A DNA stretch of 51,015 bases from JADFUZ01 sp034430415 (GCA_034430415.1 DAOUEN010000002.1:1-51015), one strand, 5' to 3'; counted from the stretch's first letter, positions 16,576 to 25,823 are shown. The notes: a model not told the origin generated them from the sequence alone. Translations and numbers: made by a program.

Positions 16576-17400
16576 CTACTCTTGGGGCGGGATCGTCGAC
16601 AGCAAGGTCCTCACCGAGGCGAAGAGTCCTCCGTTGAGGGCCAGGGTCTGCCCCGTCATGTAGCTTGAGGCATCTGAGGCCAAGAACAGCGCCGCTCCAA
16701 CCATCTCCTCTGGCTCGGCGATGCGGCCCAGGGCCGTGTCGTTCTCGGTATTCCCGCGGATTATGGGGTCGCTCCACAACGCCGTGGACAGCCGGGTCTT
16801 CACCACACCGGGCGCGATCGCGTTGGCCCTGATGTTGTACTGCCCCCACTCCTGGGCAAGAGCCTTTGTCAGCATGATGACGCCTGCTTTGCTTATAGCA
16901 TAGATGCTTCGCCCGACCCCAGGCCTCATCCCCTCTTCCGAGGCTATGTTGATGATGCTCCCGCCACCTTTCTCCCGCATTATCTTGCCCACAGCCTGAC
17001 TCAGGAAGTAGCTGGTCTTCAAGTTGAGCCCCATTATCACGTCCCAGATCTTCTCGTCCATGTTGAACACTGAGTCGAATGCCACATTGGTCCCGGCATT
17101 GTTGACCAGGATATCGACACGGCCAAACTCACCCACTGTCTTTTCCACCAGGGTGTCGATCTCTGGCAGATGGCGCACGTTGGCTGCCACCGCCAGAGCT
17201 TTCCTGCCCATGCCCTCGATCTCCCCGGCCACTGCCTCCAAGTCAGGGAGCTTCCGGCTGGCAATGGCTACATCGGCGCCGGCCTCCGCCAGCCCCAGCG
17301 CAATGCTGCGGCCGATCCCCCGGCTCCCTCCGGTGACCAGGGCCACTTTGCCATCGACACGGAACTTCTTCAGGAATGACTCTCTGCCCTCAGCGCTCAT
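16576..17400 (-). CDS. Short-chain dehydrogenase/reductase (classical SDR)
   Basis: A 274-residue classical SDR with the TGGSRGIG nucleotide motif (residues 23-30), NNAG at 100-103 and the catalytic triad Ser154, Tyr167 (YAISK) and Lys171. The C-terminus has the usual PEEMVGAALFLASDASSYMTGQ segment. It would oxidise or reduce an alcohol/ketone with NAD(P). The start ATG has AAGGAGG upstream. It lies 45 bp downstream of the 4-hydroxybutyryl-CoA dehydratase-like gene on the same strand and may act on a hydroxyacyl intermediate, although substrate specificity is not readable here. Confidence 0.9.
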   Translation of the reverse strand: MSAEGRESFLKKFRVDGKVALVTGGSRGIGRSIALGLAEAGADVAIASRKLPDLEAVAGEIEGMGRKALAVAANVRHLPEIDTLVEKTVGEFGRVDILVNNAGTNVAFDSVFNMDEKIWDVIMGLNLKTSYFLSQAVGKIMREKGGGSIINIASEEGMRPGVGRSIYAISKAGVIMLTKALAQEWGQYNIRANAIAPGVVKTRLSTALWSDPIIRGNTENDTALGRIAEPEEMVGAALFLASDASSYMTGQTLALNGGLFASVRTLLSTIPPQE

Positions 17401-17445
17401 TGACTCCTCCTTGCTCGTCGCTATTCTCCGTAGGCCCGCGGCTCC

Positions 17446-18954
17446 CTACTTGTCCGGGGGCTTCTCTTCCCTCACCAGGCTGCATCCGAATGTTGGCTCT
17501 CTTTCCAGTTCCTTTGTCTGGTCCAGTTCCTCATCGATACCGGCCAGGTAGCGAGCCACCTTCTTCTTGGCCACGTAGTCATAATCGATGTTCAAAGCAA
17601 TCGTTTCCATAATCGGGGAACCGCCGCCGTGAACGCCCGCAATCTGGTACCAGGAGCTCATCGGCGAAGCAGCCACGTTCTCCACAAACCTCCAGATGCG
17701 GTGCGAGTCCTCAGGTGAGATTGCCGCGTTCCTCACGATGTACTTGTCCATGTAGGGCTTGGTCTCCGGATTGACGAATTCCTCCTCAAAGGGCAACGTC
17801 ACCGAGAGTCCACCCGCTATCTCGGTCAACATGTTGAACTCGTGGTAGATGGACTCGCCCATCAGCCTGCGGCCCACGTTGGCATATATGGCATTGGGGA
17901 AGAAGGTGCCAGAGGAGGTCTTCTCTCCATACATCGCTGATGCGACACCCGCTGCAAATGCCAGCTCCGCCCCTCCCGCGAACTGGGACAGCTTCTCTCT
18001 CACATGGGAGACCTTCTCGATATTGTTGGCCTCCGCCGCCAGAAGCGTGGCCCCGCATATCACATCGGACACCGCGGGTTTGCACCCACAATAGCTGTGC
18101 CGGTGAGAGTCAGCGAAGAGCATGGCCACTCTCCGGCCGAACTCCGACTCCCGGCACATGAATACCCTCTCCTTGGGAATAAACAGGTGGTCGAAAATGC
18201 AGACGGAGTCCGAAACACCGAACCGGCAGAAGGGCGCGTTGATCTCCTTCCTCTCTCTGAGCCAGACCGGGCGGGTGATAAGCTTCAGTCCCTCATAGTC
18301 TCCCGGAACGGCGAAGGCGACGGCATAGTCTGCGTCGTCAGGCCCCATGGCCCGCGTGGGGATGACGATGATCTCATCGGCATAGGCGGCCATGGTGATG
18401 GACACCTTGGCACCGGTCACCACTATCCCGTCATCCCTTACCTCGTCAACGTGAACGTAGGCGTCAGGGTCAGGCTGTTCATGCGGCCTCTTGGTCCTGT
18501 CTCCCTTCATATCCGTCTGGCCACAGGCTGCAGCAAGGTCTTTCTCCTGGTACCACTTCAGGTAATCCATGAAGCGGCGGTGGTACTCCGTGCCATGCTT
18601 CTCATCCACTTCTTTGGTGCAGATGGAGAGCGCCGTAATGGCGTCATGGCCCATACACCTCTGGATACACCCTCCTACCATCTGAGCGCCAAGACGGATC
18701 ATCTTCTGCTTCTGCATCAGGTCGTAGGGACTCTGAGGCAGATGGGCCCACCTGTTGATCTCCTGGCCAGTGATGGACGATGTCGCTGTGGCCACCCCTT
18801 TCCACTTCGGGTCCTGGGCCACGTCAAAGGTGACCGCCATCACATTGATGCCCGGCGCTACCCTAGGGTCATCCCTCCCCACCTTCTTCCCACCAATATA
18901 GAGGTTGGGTTTCATCTTCATCATGTCCGCCCTGTATTCTGCTGAAGTTCTCAC
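17446..18954 (-). CDS. abfD: 4-Hydroxybutyryl-CoA dehydratase-family flavoprotein (AbfD-like)
   Basis: AbfD converts 4-hydroxybutyryl-CoA to crotonyl-CoA with FAD and a [4Fe-4S] cluster; related flavin monooxygenases lack the cluster. Here the cluster ligands are in place: Cys96 and Cys100 (CIQRC) and His284 plus Cys291 (HRHSYCGC), with the same 4- and 7-residue spacings as Cys99, Cys103, His292 and Cys299 of the clostridial enzyme. This supports a dehydratase or isomerase and not a 4-hydroxyphenylacetate monooxygenase. I start at the GTG (18954) behind GCAGGAGG (502 residues). An in-frame TTG at 18972 precedes that ribosome site. It could feed 4-hydroxybutyrate into crotonyl-CoA metabolism, though the exact acyl-CoA is uncertain. 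Confidence 0.85.
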   Translation of the reverse strand: MRTSAEYRADMMKMKPNLYIGGKKVGRDDPRVAPGINVMAVTFDVAQDPKWKGVATATSSITGQEINRWAHLPQSPYDLMQKQKMIRLGAQMVGGCIQRCMGHDAITALSICTKEVDEKHGTEYHRRFMDYLKWYQEKDLAAACGQTDMKGDRTKRPHEQPDPDAYVHVDEVRDDGIVVTGAKVSITMAAYADEIIVIPTRAMGPDDADYAVAFAVPGDYEGLKLITRPVWLRERKEINAPFCRFGVSDSVCIFDHLFIPKERVFMCRESEFGRRVAMLFADSHRHSYCGCKPAVSDVICGATLLAAEANNIEKVSHVREKLSQFAGGAELAFAAGVASAMYGEKTSSGTFFPNAIYANVGRRLMGESIYHEFNMLTEIAGGLSVTLPFEEEFVNPETKPYMDKYIVRNAAISPEDSHRIWRFVENVAASPMSSWYQIAGVHGGGSPIMETIALNIDYDYVAKKKVARYLAGIDEELDQTKELEREPTFGCSLVREEKPPDK

Positions 18955-19206
18955 AGCTTTCGCCTCCTGCAATAGATTTGAATCCGCGGGAGCAGGTCTA
19001 CTCCCCCTGTGTCACACACCGGCTGTTCTTATGCCATCCACCTTGGCCACATGCACCGGAGGGCAGCACACCACAGTTTATCACCGCGAATGGGCTGCTT
19101 CAACTCGGGCTGGCCTTCGTCCAGGCAGATCACTGCAAGGGCACTGGCCCGCCAGGGGAACGGCCATGATGAGTCGATACTCCCAGCTCCCAGCTCCCAG
19201 CAGTCG

Positions 19207-20805
19207 TCAGTCGTCACCCGAATCATAAACCACCTCGCCTCCCACAAAGGTCTTCTCCACCTTTATGTCCTTAATGGTATCAGGGCTGACCCTGGTGGGA
19301 TCATCCGAAAGCACCACGAAGTCGGCCAGCTTCCCCACTTCGATGGAGCCCTTCACATCCTCCTCGAAAGAGGCATAGGCGCTGCCCAGGGTATAGATCC
19401 TGATGGCTTCCTCCACCGAGATCTTTTGCTCCGGGCCGAGGACTTCTCCATCCTTGCTGGTGCGCGTGGCCATGCTCTGAAACGCAATCAAGGGGTCCAC
19501 CGGACCGCAGGGATTGTCGGTGCTCCCGGCCACTGCAATCCCGTAGTCAAGAAAGGACCGGTAGGCAAACATCATGGAGATTCTGGCGCCGTAGTACTTC
19601 ATCTTCTCCCCATGTTCATAGACATACGTGGCGAATGGAAACACCACCAGCCCCAGCTCCTTTATCCTCTTCAGTATCCGGTGGTTCACCACGGTGCAGT
19701 GCTCGATTCGGTGCCGGTGATTCTCCCGTGGCAGCCTGTTCAGGGCCTTCTCGTAGGAGTCCAGTAGCATATCAATCGCTCTGTCCCCATTGGCGTGCAC
19801 CGCTATCTGGAATCCCGCCTCATGCGCCTCAAGTATTTTCTTGTCCAGCTCTTCCTGTGTCAGCGTCACCATGCCGTAGTCGTCCGGCTTTCCCACGTAG
19901 GGCTCATACATGTACGCCGTCCTCGCCGAGATCGAGCCATCCACGAACATCTTCGCCGGCCCCAGTCTGAGTCTGCTATCGCCAAACCCCGTCCGTAGCT
20001 TGAGCGCCTTCAGAGAAGCCAGGTTGCGATCGCTCAACACCATCATGTATACGCGCAGCGTCAGCAACCCGTCCTCCACAGCGTCCTGGTACAGCTTCAG
20101 CTCCGTCGCATCCACCCAGGCATCTCCGACGCTGGTTATACCAGTGCCGTGGTACTTCCGGCACATCGACAGAATCGGCTCCCTCAGTTCCTCCCTGCTT
20201 GGATAGGGAATCACATCCCAGAACATAAAATAGGCGCTCTCGCGGCAGACGCCCGTCAGTTCGCCATTATCATCTCTCTCAAAGCTGCCGCTGGCAGGGT
20301 CCGGAGACTGCCTGCTAATGCCGGCTGCTTCCAGGGCCCGCGAGTTGGCCGCACCCGCATGCACGCTGACGTGCTCCACAAAGATGGGGTGCTCTGTGGA
20401 AGCCCTGTCCAGTTCCCGAAGCGTGGGATGTCTCTGCTCCCTGAGCTTGGTGTCATCATACCCGTACCCCCGTATCCACTTGCCTTTGGGAGTCGCCTTC
20501 GCCCTATCCGCCAGGGCATCGACCATGTCATTGATCGTCGTCACCTGCCCCGGAGTGCAGTCAACCTGTAGCTGGTACTTGGAGACAATTGACGGATGAC
20601 AATGGGCGTCGATGAACCCTGGAGTGACGGTTCTCCCCTTCAGGTCTATTACACCGGTATCCCTTCCCACCAGCTCCTTGATCTGGGTAGTCGCACCGGC
20701 GGCAACGAACTTGCCATCCCGCACCGCCAACGCCTCCGCCCTGGGGCTTGTGTCATCGCACGTGATTATATTCCCATTCACAATTGCCAGATCGGCATAC
20801 AGCAT
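19207..20805 (-). CDS. YtcJ-like metal-dependent amidohydrolase
   Basis: The 532-residue protein is an amidohydrolase-3 family member: a beta-sandwich start (DLAIVNGNIITCDD), the metal motif DAHCHP with His68 and His70, HANGDRAID in the middle, HRIEHCTVV, and AGSTDNPCGPVDP near the C-terminus. The family hydrolyses amides, cyclic amides or imines, but most YtcJ-like members are uncharacterised. The ATG at 20805 with AAAGGAGG upstream is the start; a further in-frame ATG at 20823 lies before that site. The C-terminal end (about 19185-19221) borders short imperfect repeats of CTCCCAG and AGTCGTC. A cytoplasmic location is likely, as no signal peptide is seen. Confidence 0.88.
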   Translation of the reverse strand: MLYADLAIVNGNIITCDDTSPRAEALAVRDGKFVAAGATTQIKELVGRDTGVIDLKGRTVTPGFIDAHCHPSIVSKYQLQVDCTPGQVTTINDMVDALADRAKATPKGKWIRGYGYDDTKLREQRHPTLRELDRASTEHPIFVEHVSVHAGAANSRALEAAGISRQSPDPASGSFERDDNGELTGVCRESAYFMFWDVIPYPSREELREPILSMCRKYHGTGITSVGDAWVDATELKLYQDAVEDGLLTLRVYMMVLSDRNLASLKALKLRTGFGDSRLRLGPAKMFVDGSISARTAYMYEPYVGKPDDYGMVTLTQEELDKKILEAHEAGFQIAVHANGDRAIDMLLDSYEKALNRLPRENHRHRIEHCTVVNHRILKRIKELGLVVFPFATYVYEHGEKMKYYGARISMMFAYRSFLDYGIAVAGSTDNPCGPVDPLIAFQSMATRTSKDGEVLGPEQKISVEEAIRIYTLGSAYASFEEDVKGSIEVGKLADFVVLSDDPTRVSPDTIKDIKVEKTFVGGEVVYDSGDD

Positions 20806-21005
20806 CGGCCTTCCTCCTTTCACCGGACCCTGGCCTTCAGTTCAACTCCAGGCCATCCACAGCACAAAACCGGACACAAAGATTCATCTACAACTGGGTG
20901 CGTCCGGTTCTGGTAGCACAACGAAACCCCTGCTGCCGCCACCCCCGGGGAGAAGACTATCTGCCCCGCGAGCCATAGGCGGCAACAAGGGTCACGCGTC
21001 TTATG

Positions 21006-22346
21006 TCACCATCCCACCAGCATCTTGCTGGGAATCCAGAGGATTATCTGGGGGAAAGCGATGCACAGGCCCATGCCGACCATGATAAGGATGACAAAAG
21101 GAATGACTCCACGGATTATGTCACTTATAGTCACCCCCAACTCTGGCGCGGCCGTGCCGCGGCAGACGAATATGGATACGGCGAAGGGCGGGGTCATGAA
21201 CGACATCTGAAGGTTGATGCATATCATCATCCCGAACCACAGCGGGTCAAACCCCAGCTGCGGGCCGATAGGTGCCAGTATGGGGACCATTATGAAGACA
21301 ATGCCTATCCAGTCGATGAACATTCCCAGGATGAAAACGATGAACATCACGGCGGCGAAGGCACCCCAGCGCCCGAAGGGGGCGCTCGTGATGACGTTCG
21401 TCACCACCTCCCCGCAACCCGCGCTGATGAATATCCCCACGAAGGCGAAAGAAAGGCACCCTATCAGGAGCACAAAGGCACTGACTCTCATCGTCTCCAG
21501 AGCCGTATGTTTGATGAGATCCCAGCTAAACCTCCGATAGACGACCGCCAGAATGACTGCAAAAAAGGCGCCCACGGATGCCGCCTCGGTGGGAGGGGCT
21601 ATCCCGGCAAAGATGCTTCCCATAACTGACAGGATAAGCACCATCGGCGGGAACAGGGAAACAATAAGCTTCTTGGTCTTCACCATGAAGGGGACTTGCC
21701 TCTCTTCGAGGGGCACAGCCGGGCCTTTCTCCGGGTGCAGATAACACTGCACTATGATGTAAGTGCAATACAGAAAAGAAAGGATAAGCCCCGGGAAAAT
21801 GGCCGCCATGAACAGCTTCCCCACCGACACCATGGCCATCGGTCCGTAGATAACCAGCATGACGCTGGGCGGGATAAGAATGCCGAGTGTTCCGCCGGCG
21901 CACACTGCGCCGGTCCCCAGAGCTTTGTCGTAGCCCCTCTTCAGCATGGGCGTGAGGGCGATGAGCGTCAGCATGGTAACGGAAGCGGTAATCACTCCCA
22001 GGCAGGCGGCAAGGATAGTGCCGAATATGACGGTGGTAACCGCCAGTCCGCCTCTCAACCCGCCAAACCACAGGTGTAACGCCTCGTAGAGCCCTTCGGC
22101 TATCCCCGAGCGCTGGAGCAAGACTCCCATGAAGGTGAACAGGGGAACAGCCAGCAGGGGATAGTTCTGCGACAGCGAATACAGACGGCCGTAGAGTATT
22201 TCGAATACCGTATCCCCCAGCAGTCCATAGCCCACCAGCAGCCCGATACTACCTACTACAAGGGCCAGGGGAAAGCCGGTCAGGACACCAAAGAAGATAC
22301 CCCCCATCATAAGTACGGTGATGAGTTCCGGGCTTAGCTCAATCAA
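21006..22346 (-). CDS. dctM: TRAP transporter large permease DctM
   Basis: A 446-residue, very hydrophobic protein with about twelve membrane segments, typical of the DctM subunit that carries the ion-coupled transport pathway. It begins MIELSPELITVLMMGGIFFG and includes the conserved GTLGILIPPS loop. The start is a TTG at 22346 overlapping the end of dctQ by 8 bp, with AAGGAGG in front, so translation is coupled. TRAP systems use a Na+ or H+ gradient to import carboxylates, sugar acids and related anions. Given nearby acid-sugar and hydroxy-acid genes, such an acid is the probable cargo. Confidence 0.93.
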   Translation of the reverse strand: MIELSPELITVLMMGGIFFGVLTGFPLALVVGSIGLLVGYGLLGDTVFEILYGRLYSLSQNYPLLAVPLFTFMGVLLQRSGIAEGLYEALHLWFGGLRGGLAVTTVIFGTILAACLGVITASVTMLTLIALTPMLKRGYDKALGTGAVCAGGTLGILIPPSVMLVIYGPMAMVSVGKLFMAAIFPGLILSFLYCTYIIVQCYLHPEKGPAVPLEERQVPFMVKTKKLIVSLFPPMVLILSVMGSIFAGIAPPTEAASVGAFFAVILAVVYRRFSWDLIKHTALETMRVSAFVLLIGCLSFAFVGIFISAGCGEVVTNVITSAPFGRWGAFAAVMFIVFILGMFIDWIGIVFIMVPILAPIGPQLGFDPLWFGMMICINLQMSFMTPPFAVSIFVCRGTAAPELGVTISDIIRGVIPFVILIMVGMGLCIAFPQIILWIPSKMLVGW

Positions 22347-22848
22347 TGGCCTTCCTCCTTATGACGAAGTACAGGTCACGTGCAAACTGGGCCGAACCCT
22401 GGAGAAGCAAGAGGCATATCCCCACAGCAATCACTGTTCGAAAAGGGGCAGCCGGTGGGTACCAGTAGCTTTCAATCATCACCTCGTTGATGCTCCACGC
22501 CCGCACCGCCCACCAGATAGACGTTTTCGCGAGGATTATCATTAACGGGAAGAAGAAAAATGCGCCACAGATGACGTCGCTGAGCGCCTTCCCCCACGGC
22601 GAATAGCGTGCATGGAAAACGTCCACCCTGATATGCGACTTGTGTAACTCGTCATACCCCCAGCCCAGGGCATACGTCGCCCCTCCCAGCATGCAACTGG
22701 TCTCGTACGCCCACACCGTAGGTGCGTTGAAGGCATATCTCAGCAATGTGTCAAATGCTGCCACCAGGACCAGGGCCAGCGTCAGCCACCTTGCTGACGA
22801 CCCCACCTGCTGGCTCATAAAATCGATGGCCTTTAGTACAGCTCTCAT
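22339..22848 (-). CDS. dctQ: TRAP transporter small permease DctQ
   Basis: This 169-residue protein has four predicted membrane helices (about 17-35, 47-65, 92-112 and 131-150) and the WAYETSCMLGG region typical of DctQ. It is required together with DctM for TRAP transport. Its gene overlaps dctM by 8 bp and is separated from dctP by 79 bp containing a strong hairpin. The ribosome site is weak (AAGGA about 11 bp upstream), so dctQM expression may be lower than that of dctP. Confidence 0.9.
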   Translation of the reverse strand: MRAVLKAIDFMSQQVGSSARWLTLALVLVAAFDTLLRYAFNAPTVWAYETSCMLGGATYALGWGYDELHKSHIRVDVFHARYSPWGKALSDVICGAFFFFPLMIILAKTSIWWAVRAWSINEVMIESYWYPPAAPFRTVIAVGICLLLLQGSAQFARDLYFVIRRKAID

Positions 22849-22867
22849 AATTCACGGTTCCTTACTA

Positions 22868-22906
22868 TGCTCTCTCCGCCTCGAGGACCTCGAGGCGGAG
22901 AGAGCA
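22868..22906 (-). promoter_or_regulatory. Intercistronic hairpin between dctP and dctQM
   Basis: A perfect inverted repeat with two 19-bp arms (22868-22886 and 22888-22906) around a single central base at 22887. In RNA it would fold into a very stable hairpin. No run of T follows on the transcribed strand, so it is not a standard intrinsic terminator. Such hairpins often protect the 3' end of the abundant binding-protein mRNA or partly block readthrough. Confidence 0.75.
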
Positions 22907-22927
22907 AATATGACGCTAACCTGGTGT

Positions 22928-24064
22928 TTACGTAACGTACGGGGTATTCAGACCCTGGTACTCGGCGAAAGCTGCTCTGAAGTCCATCATGGCGTTCAGT
23001 GTCTCCGCGTAGATGGGTGCTTCCGTAGCGGCTTTTTCTTCGTAGAACGCTTTCGTCACTACTGCCATCTCGGCTTCCACATCCTCAGGCAGGTGGAGCA
23101 TCTCACAGCCATAGTCAATGAACTTCTGCATGGCCGCAATGGAGCCAACATACTCGTTAAGGTCATGTCGAGTCGCCCATGCGTACACCACATCCTCCAC
23201 CAGCACCTTGAGGTCATCAGGAAGCTTGTCCCACTCGCTCTTGTTCACAGTAAAGACAAGCGGGTCGCTGGGAGCCCGGGTGGCTGAGAAGTAGTGGTAT
23301 TTGGTTATCTCCTGGAAGCTCATGTCCCAGTTGACAGCCGGAGTAGAGTACTCGAACGCGTCAAGCACTCCCCTCTGTATGGCTTCGTACAGTTCTCCGC
23401 CGGGCAGGAAGATCACCGAGGCACCCATCCTGGTCAGGACTTCCCCTCCATCACCAGCGGTGCGCATCCTCAGTCCCTTGATGTCGTCCAGTGAGTTGAT
23501 CTCCACGGTGGAGAGACACCACACCTCCGCAGGTCTGGGGGCTGTGCCAGGAAGAGTATACAGGTCGTACCCTTCCGTCAGCTTGTTGTACAGATCCACT
23601 CCGCCACTGTGGTTGAACCAGACCATGAACATATGGGAGGTCATCTGACCTGGCCTGGCGCTGTACAGGCCGGAGGCCGGCCACTTGTCCAGGTTATACA
23701 TGGGACAGGTATAGGTGGCCTGGATGGTATTCATATCTACCGCATCGGTCTCCTTGCACGCCGGTACGATAGAACCACCGGTGAAGCTCTTGAACACCAG
23801 TCGCCCGCCGCTCCCCGCGGTTACGGACTTGCAGATGTTCTCTGCAGTGATATGAGCGGGGTTCGCCGCATCATAGGAGTCCTGCACCTTCCAGGTAATC
23901 ACCTCTTCCTCGGGCGGCGCTTCCTCTTCCTCCTCTTCCTCTTCCTCCTCAGGTGCGCCCTCCTCTTCCCCCGGCGGCGCTGCCTCCGGAGCACAACCAG
24001 CGATCACCAGGGCAACCACTGCCACCACTGCCACCAAAAGAACTAGTAGTTTGCTTTTCACCAT
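22928..24064 (-). CDS. dctP: TRAP transporter solute-binding lipoprotein DctP
   Basis: The 378-residue protein has a lipoprotein signal peptide with the lipobox VIAGC, so Cys24 would be lipidated and the protein anchored outside the membrane. Residues 25-54 form a low-complexity linker rich in glutamate, proline and alanine, including a run of ten glutamates. The rest (about 55-378) is a DctP-type binding domain with the conserved arginine region and the DIKGLRMRTAGDGGEVLTRMG segment. It captures the ligand for DctQM. The ligand is probably an organic acid but is not defined by sequence. The ribosome site is GAAGGAGG. A strong promoter lies about 140 bp upstream. Confidence 0.92.
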   Translation of the reverse strand: MVKSKLLVLLVAVVAVVALVIAGCAPEAAPPGEEEGAPEEEEEEEEEEAPPEEEVITWKVQDSYDAANPAHITAENICKSVTAGSGGRLVFKSFTGGSIVPACKETDAVDMNTIQATYTCPMYNLDKWPASGLYSARPGQMTSHMFMVWFNHSGGVDLYNKLTEGYDLYTLPGTAPRPAEVWCLSTVEINSLDDIKGLRMRTAGDGGEVLTRMGASVIFLPGGELYEAIQRGVLDAFEYSTPAVNWDMSFQEITKYHYFSATRAPSDPLVFTVNKSEWDKLPDDLKVLVEDVVYAWATRHDLNEYVGSIAAMQKFIDYGCEMLHLPEDVEAEMAVVTKAFYEEKAATEAPIYAETLNAMMDFRAAFAEYQGLNTPYVT

Positions 24065-24203
24065 TCACCTCCTTCAAATCCGCTATGGGGATCTTCAGCT
24101 TTCAACACTTGACTCCTCTTTCACATATAACTACCCCCTTTTCAATCAGAGACTCAACTCCTGCAAATTACCTGCGAAAGTCACTTCACGGGCTTATAAT
24201 CAA

Positions 24204-24232
24204 AGTGTAACCCCTGCCCTCATAGCTGTCAA
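24204..24232 (-). promoter_or_regulatory. Promoter for the dctPQM operon
   Basis: On the minus strand a perfect TTGACA (24227-24232) and TACACT (24204-24209) are separated by 17 bp. A run of eight C (plus strand) lies just upstream. The leader to the dctP start would be about 130 nt. Confidence 0.65.
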
Positions 24233-24310
24233 TACCCCCCCCAGCCAAACTACCTCGAATACCGCCGGATGGCTCTCCATCACTAGCCGCACGGGCACGG
24301 ATCCAGCAGC

Positions 24311-25504
24311 CTATAGCACCGGAACGAACTTCTCGAAGTCCAGAGCAAAGGGCTTGTAGGTGCCGTCTTCCACCTTGGCCTGGTGCTTGGCTATCTCCTC
24401 CTCGTCAAGCTCCACCCCGAGTCCCGGCGTGTCGGTAACTTCCAGGTAGCCATCGACGATCTTTATCCGCGGCTTGACTGCCCAGGGAGCCATTTGCTCG
24501 TGCTCCTGAATCAGGAACGATGGGGTGGCCGCCGAGAGGTGCGCCGCCGCCATGGCGGAAACGGGCCCGAACGGGTTGTGTGGTGAAGCCTTCACCTGGT
24601 AGGCCTCGCACATGGCGCACAGCTTCCGGGCCTCGGTCAATCCACCGATCTTCCCACAGTCAAACATGACGATATCCACCGCCCCTGCCTCCAGGTATTC
24701 CTTGAGGTCGAGCTTCGAGTTCAGCCGCTCACATGCCGCGATAGGCATGTTGACATGGTCGGCGACTTTCTTCATCGACTTTACCATGCCCACGGGAACG
24801 GGCTCCTCATACCACATCAGGTTGAACGGCTCCATCAGCTTGCCTATCTTTATGGCCGTTGAAGCATTGAACTTCCCGTGGCACTCCACCAGCAGGTCAA
24901 CCTTGTCCCCCACCGCCTTCCGTATCGCCCCTACTCTCTCCACCGCTGCCATAATCTCATCAGGCCTGTAGCTATGATATCCATCCCTGCCCGGCTCGAA
25001 GGGGTCGAACTTCATGGCCGTATAGCCCTCTTTCACCAACTCCTGGGCATTCTGGCCGAGCTGCTTCGGCGTGTACTTCACCCCACCCCAGGGCTCGGGA
25101 TACAGGTCGCCCATCTTCGCATCGGGAAAGGAATTCCAGGTGCCGCGGAGGTGGGGATAGAGCCTTATTCTCTTGCGGAGCTGGCCGCCGAGCAACTCAT
25201 AGACGGGAACTCCCAGCTTCTTGCCCTTGATGTCCCAGAGCGCCATATCCACTGCGCTTATCAGGGAGCTGGTATAAGAGAAAGAAGTGGCACTCATCAT
25301 CTTCCGCCACAGCCTCTCGATATCAAAGGGGTCTTCTCCCACCAGCATCTTCTTGAGAAGGGCCACCTGGGCCTCAAGAATTCCCCTATTCGAGGTAACG
25401 TTCTCACCGATTCCGGTCATACCCTCTTCATTGGTATGGACCCTGGTGAATGGAAGTGGTCCGCATACGATGGCTTCGATGTCTGTGATCTTCAAACTGG
25501 ACAT
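24311..25504 (-). CDS. Mandelate racemase/muconate lactonizing family acid-sugar dehydratase
   Basis: The 397-residue protein is an enolase-superfamily member of the galactonate/mannonate dehydratase type. Probable metal ligands are Glu207 (VECHGKF), Glu234 (WYEEPVP) and Glu259 (ACERL), and His309 lies in SPHNPFGPV. In the family these enzymes remove water from a sugar acid after proton abstraction alpha to the carboxylate. The ATG at 25504 with AGGGAGG upstream is preferred over the open extension to 25576. It sits upstream of the TRAP operon on the same strand, so the imported acid may be its substrate. The first metal ligand is glutamate where galactonate and mannonate dehydratases have aspartate (DFHG/DVHH). 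Confidence 0.88.
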   Translation of the reverse strand: MSSLKITDIEAIVCGPLPFTRVHTNEEGMTGIGENVTSNRGILEAQVALLKKMLVGEDPFDIERLWRKMMSATSFSYTSSLISAVDMALWDIKGKKLGVPVYELLGGQLRKRIRLYPHLRGTWNSFPDAKMGDLYPEPWGGVKYTPKQLGQNAQELVKEGYTAMKFDPFEPGRDGYHSYRPDEIMAAVERVGAIRKAVGDKVDLLVECHGKFNASTAIKIGKLMEPFNLMWYEEPVPVGMVKSMKKVADHVNMPIAACERLNSKLDLKEYLEAGAVDIVMFDCGKIGGLTEARKLCAMCEAYQVKASPHNPFGPVSAMAAAHLSAATPSFLIQEHEQMAPWAVKPRIKIVDGYLEVTDTPGLGVELDEEEIAKHQAKVEDGTYKPFALDFEKFVPVL

Positions 25505-25719
25505 ATTGCGCGCCTCCCTGACCAAATATTCCTGCAATCCCAAAGGTTGTAGCAGGTAGAAATAGCATAAGCTCAACGAATCAGCCTGTCAAGACCTTTA
25601 CCAGCGAAAACCGTCTCAACCTATCGCTCTCCACCGCATCTGGACCTCGTTGCGTGGCATTGCCCGCGGCGGGTAGCCTATCCCAACCCCCCGGGGGCCG
25701 CTGCGCCCCGGCCGACTTC

Positions 25720-25748
25720 TTGCCCTGGCGGTGTTTTCCTGCTAGACT
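25720..25748 (+). promoter_or_regulatory. Promoter for the Hdr-Flox cluster
   Basis: TTGCCC (25720-25725) and TAGACT (25743-25748, preceded by an extended TG) are 17 bp apart on the plus strand. The first gene begins about 110 bp downstream. This is the only convincing promoter I see in the 353-bp divergent gap (25505-25857). Confidence 0.5.
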
Positions 25749-25782
25749 TCGTCATCGTGCTCGATTCCAGCGGGCGGAGAAC

Positions 25783-25823
25783 AGGGGGAGCTGCGGTTTT
25801 CCCACAACAGCTACCCCCCTTTT
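25783..25823 (+). terminator. Terminator-like hairpin in the leader of the Hdr-Flox cluster
   Basis: AGGGGGAGCTG (25783-25793) pairs with CAGCTACCCCCCT (25808-25820, one bulged A), and TTTT follows at once. It lies downstream of the predicted promoter and upstream of the first start codon, and no plus-strand gene precedes it. It could therefore be an attenuator. Confidence 0.5.

Noticed and set aside
19185..19221. Short imperfect tandem repeats (CTCCCAG, AGTCGTC) at the end of the amidohydrolase gene
   Set aside because: Two to three units only; looks like replication slippage and no functional element could be argued.
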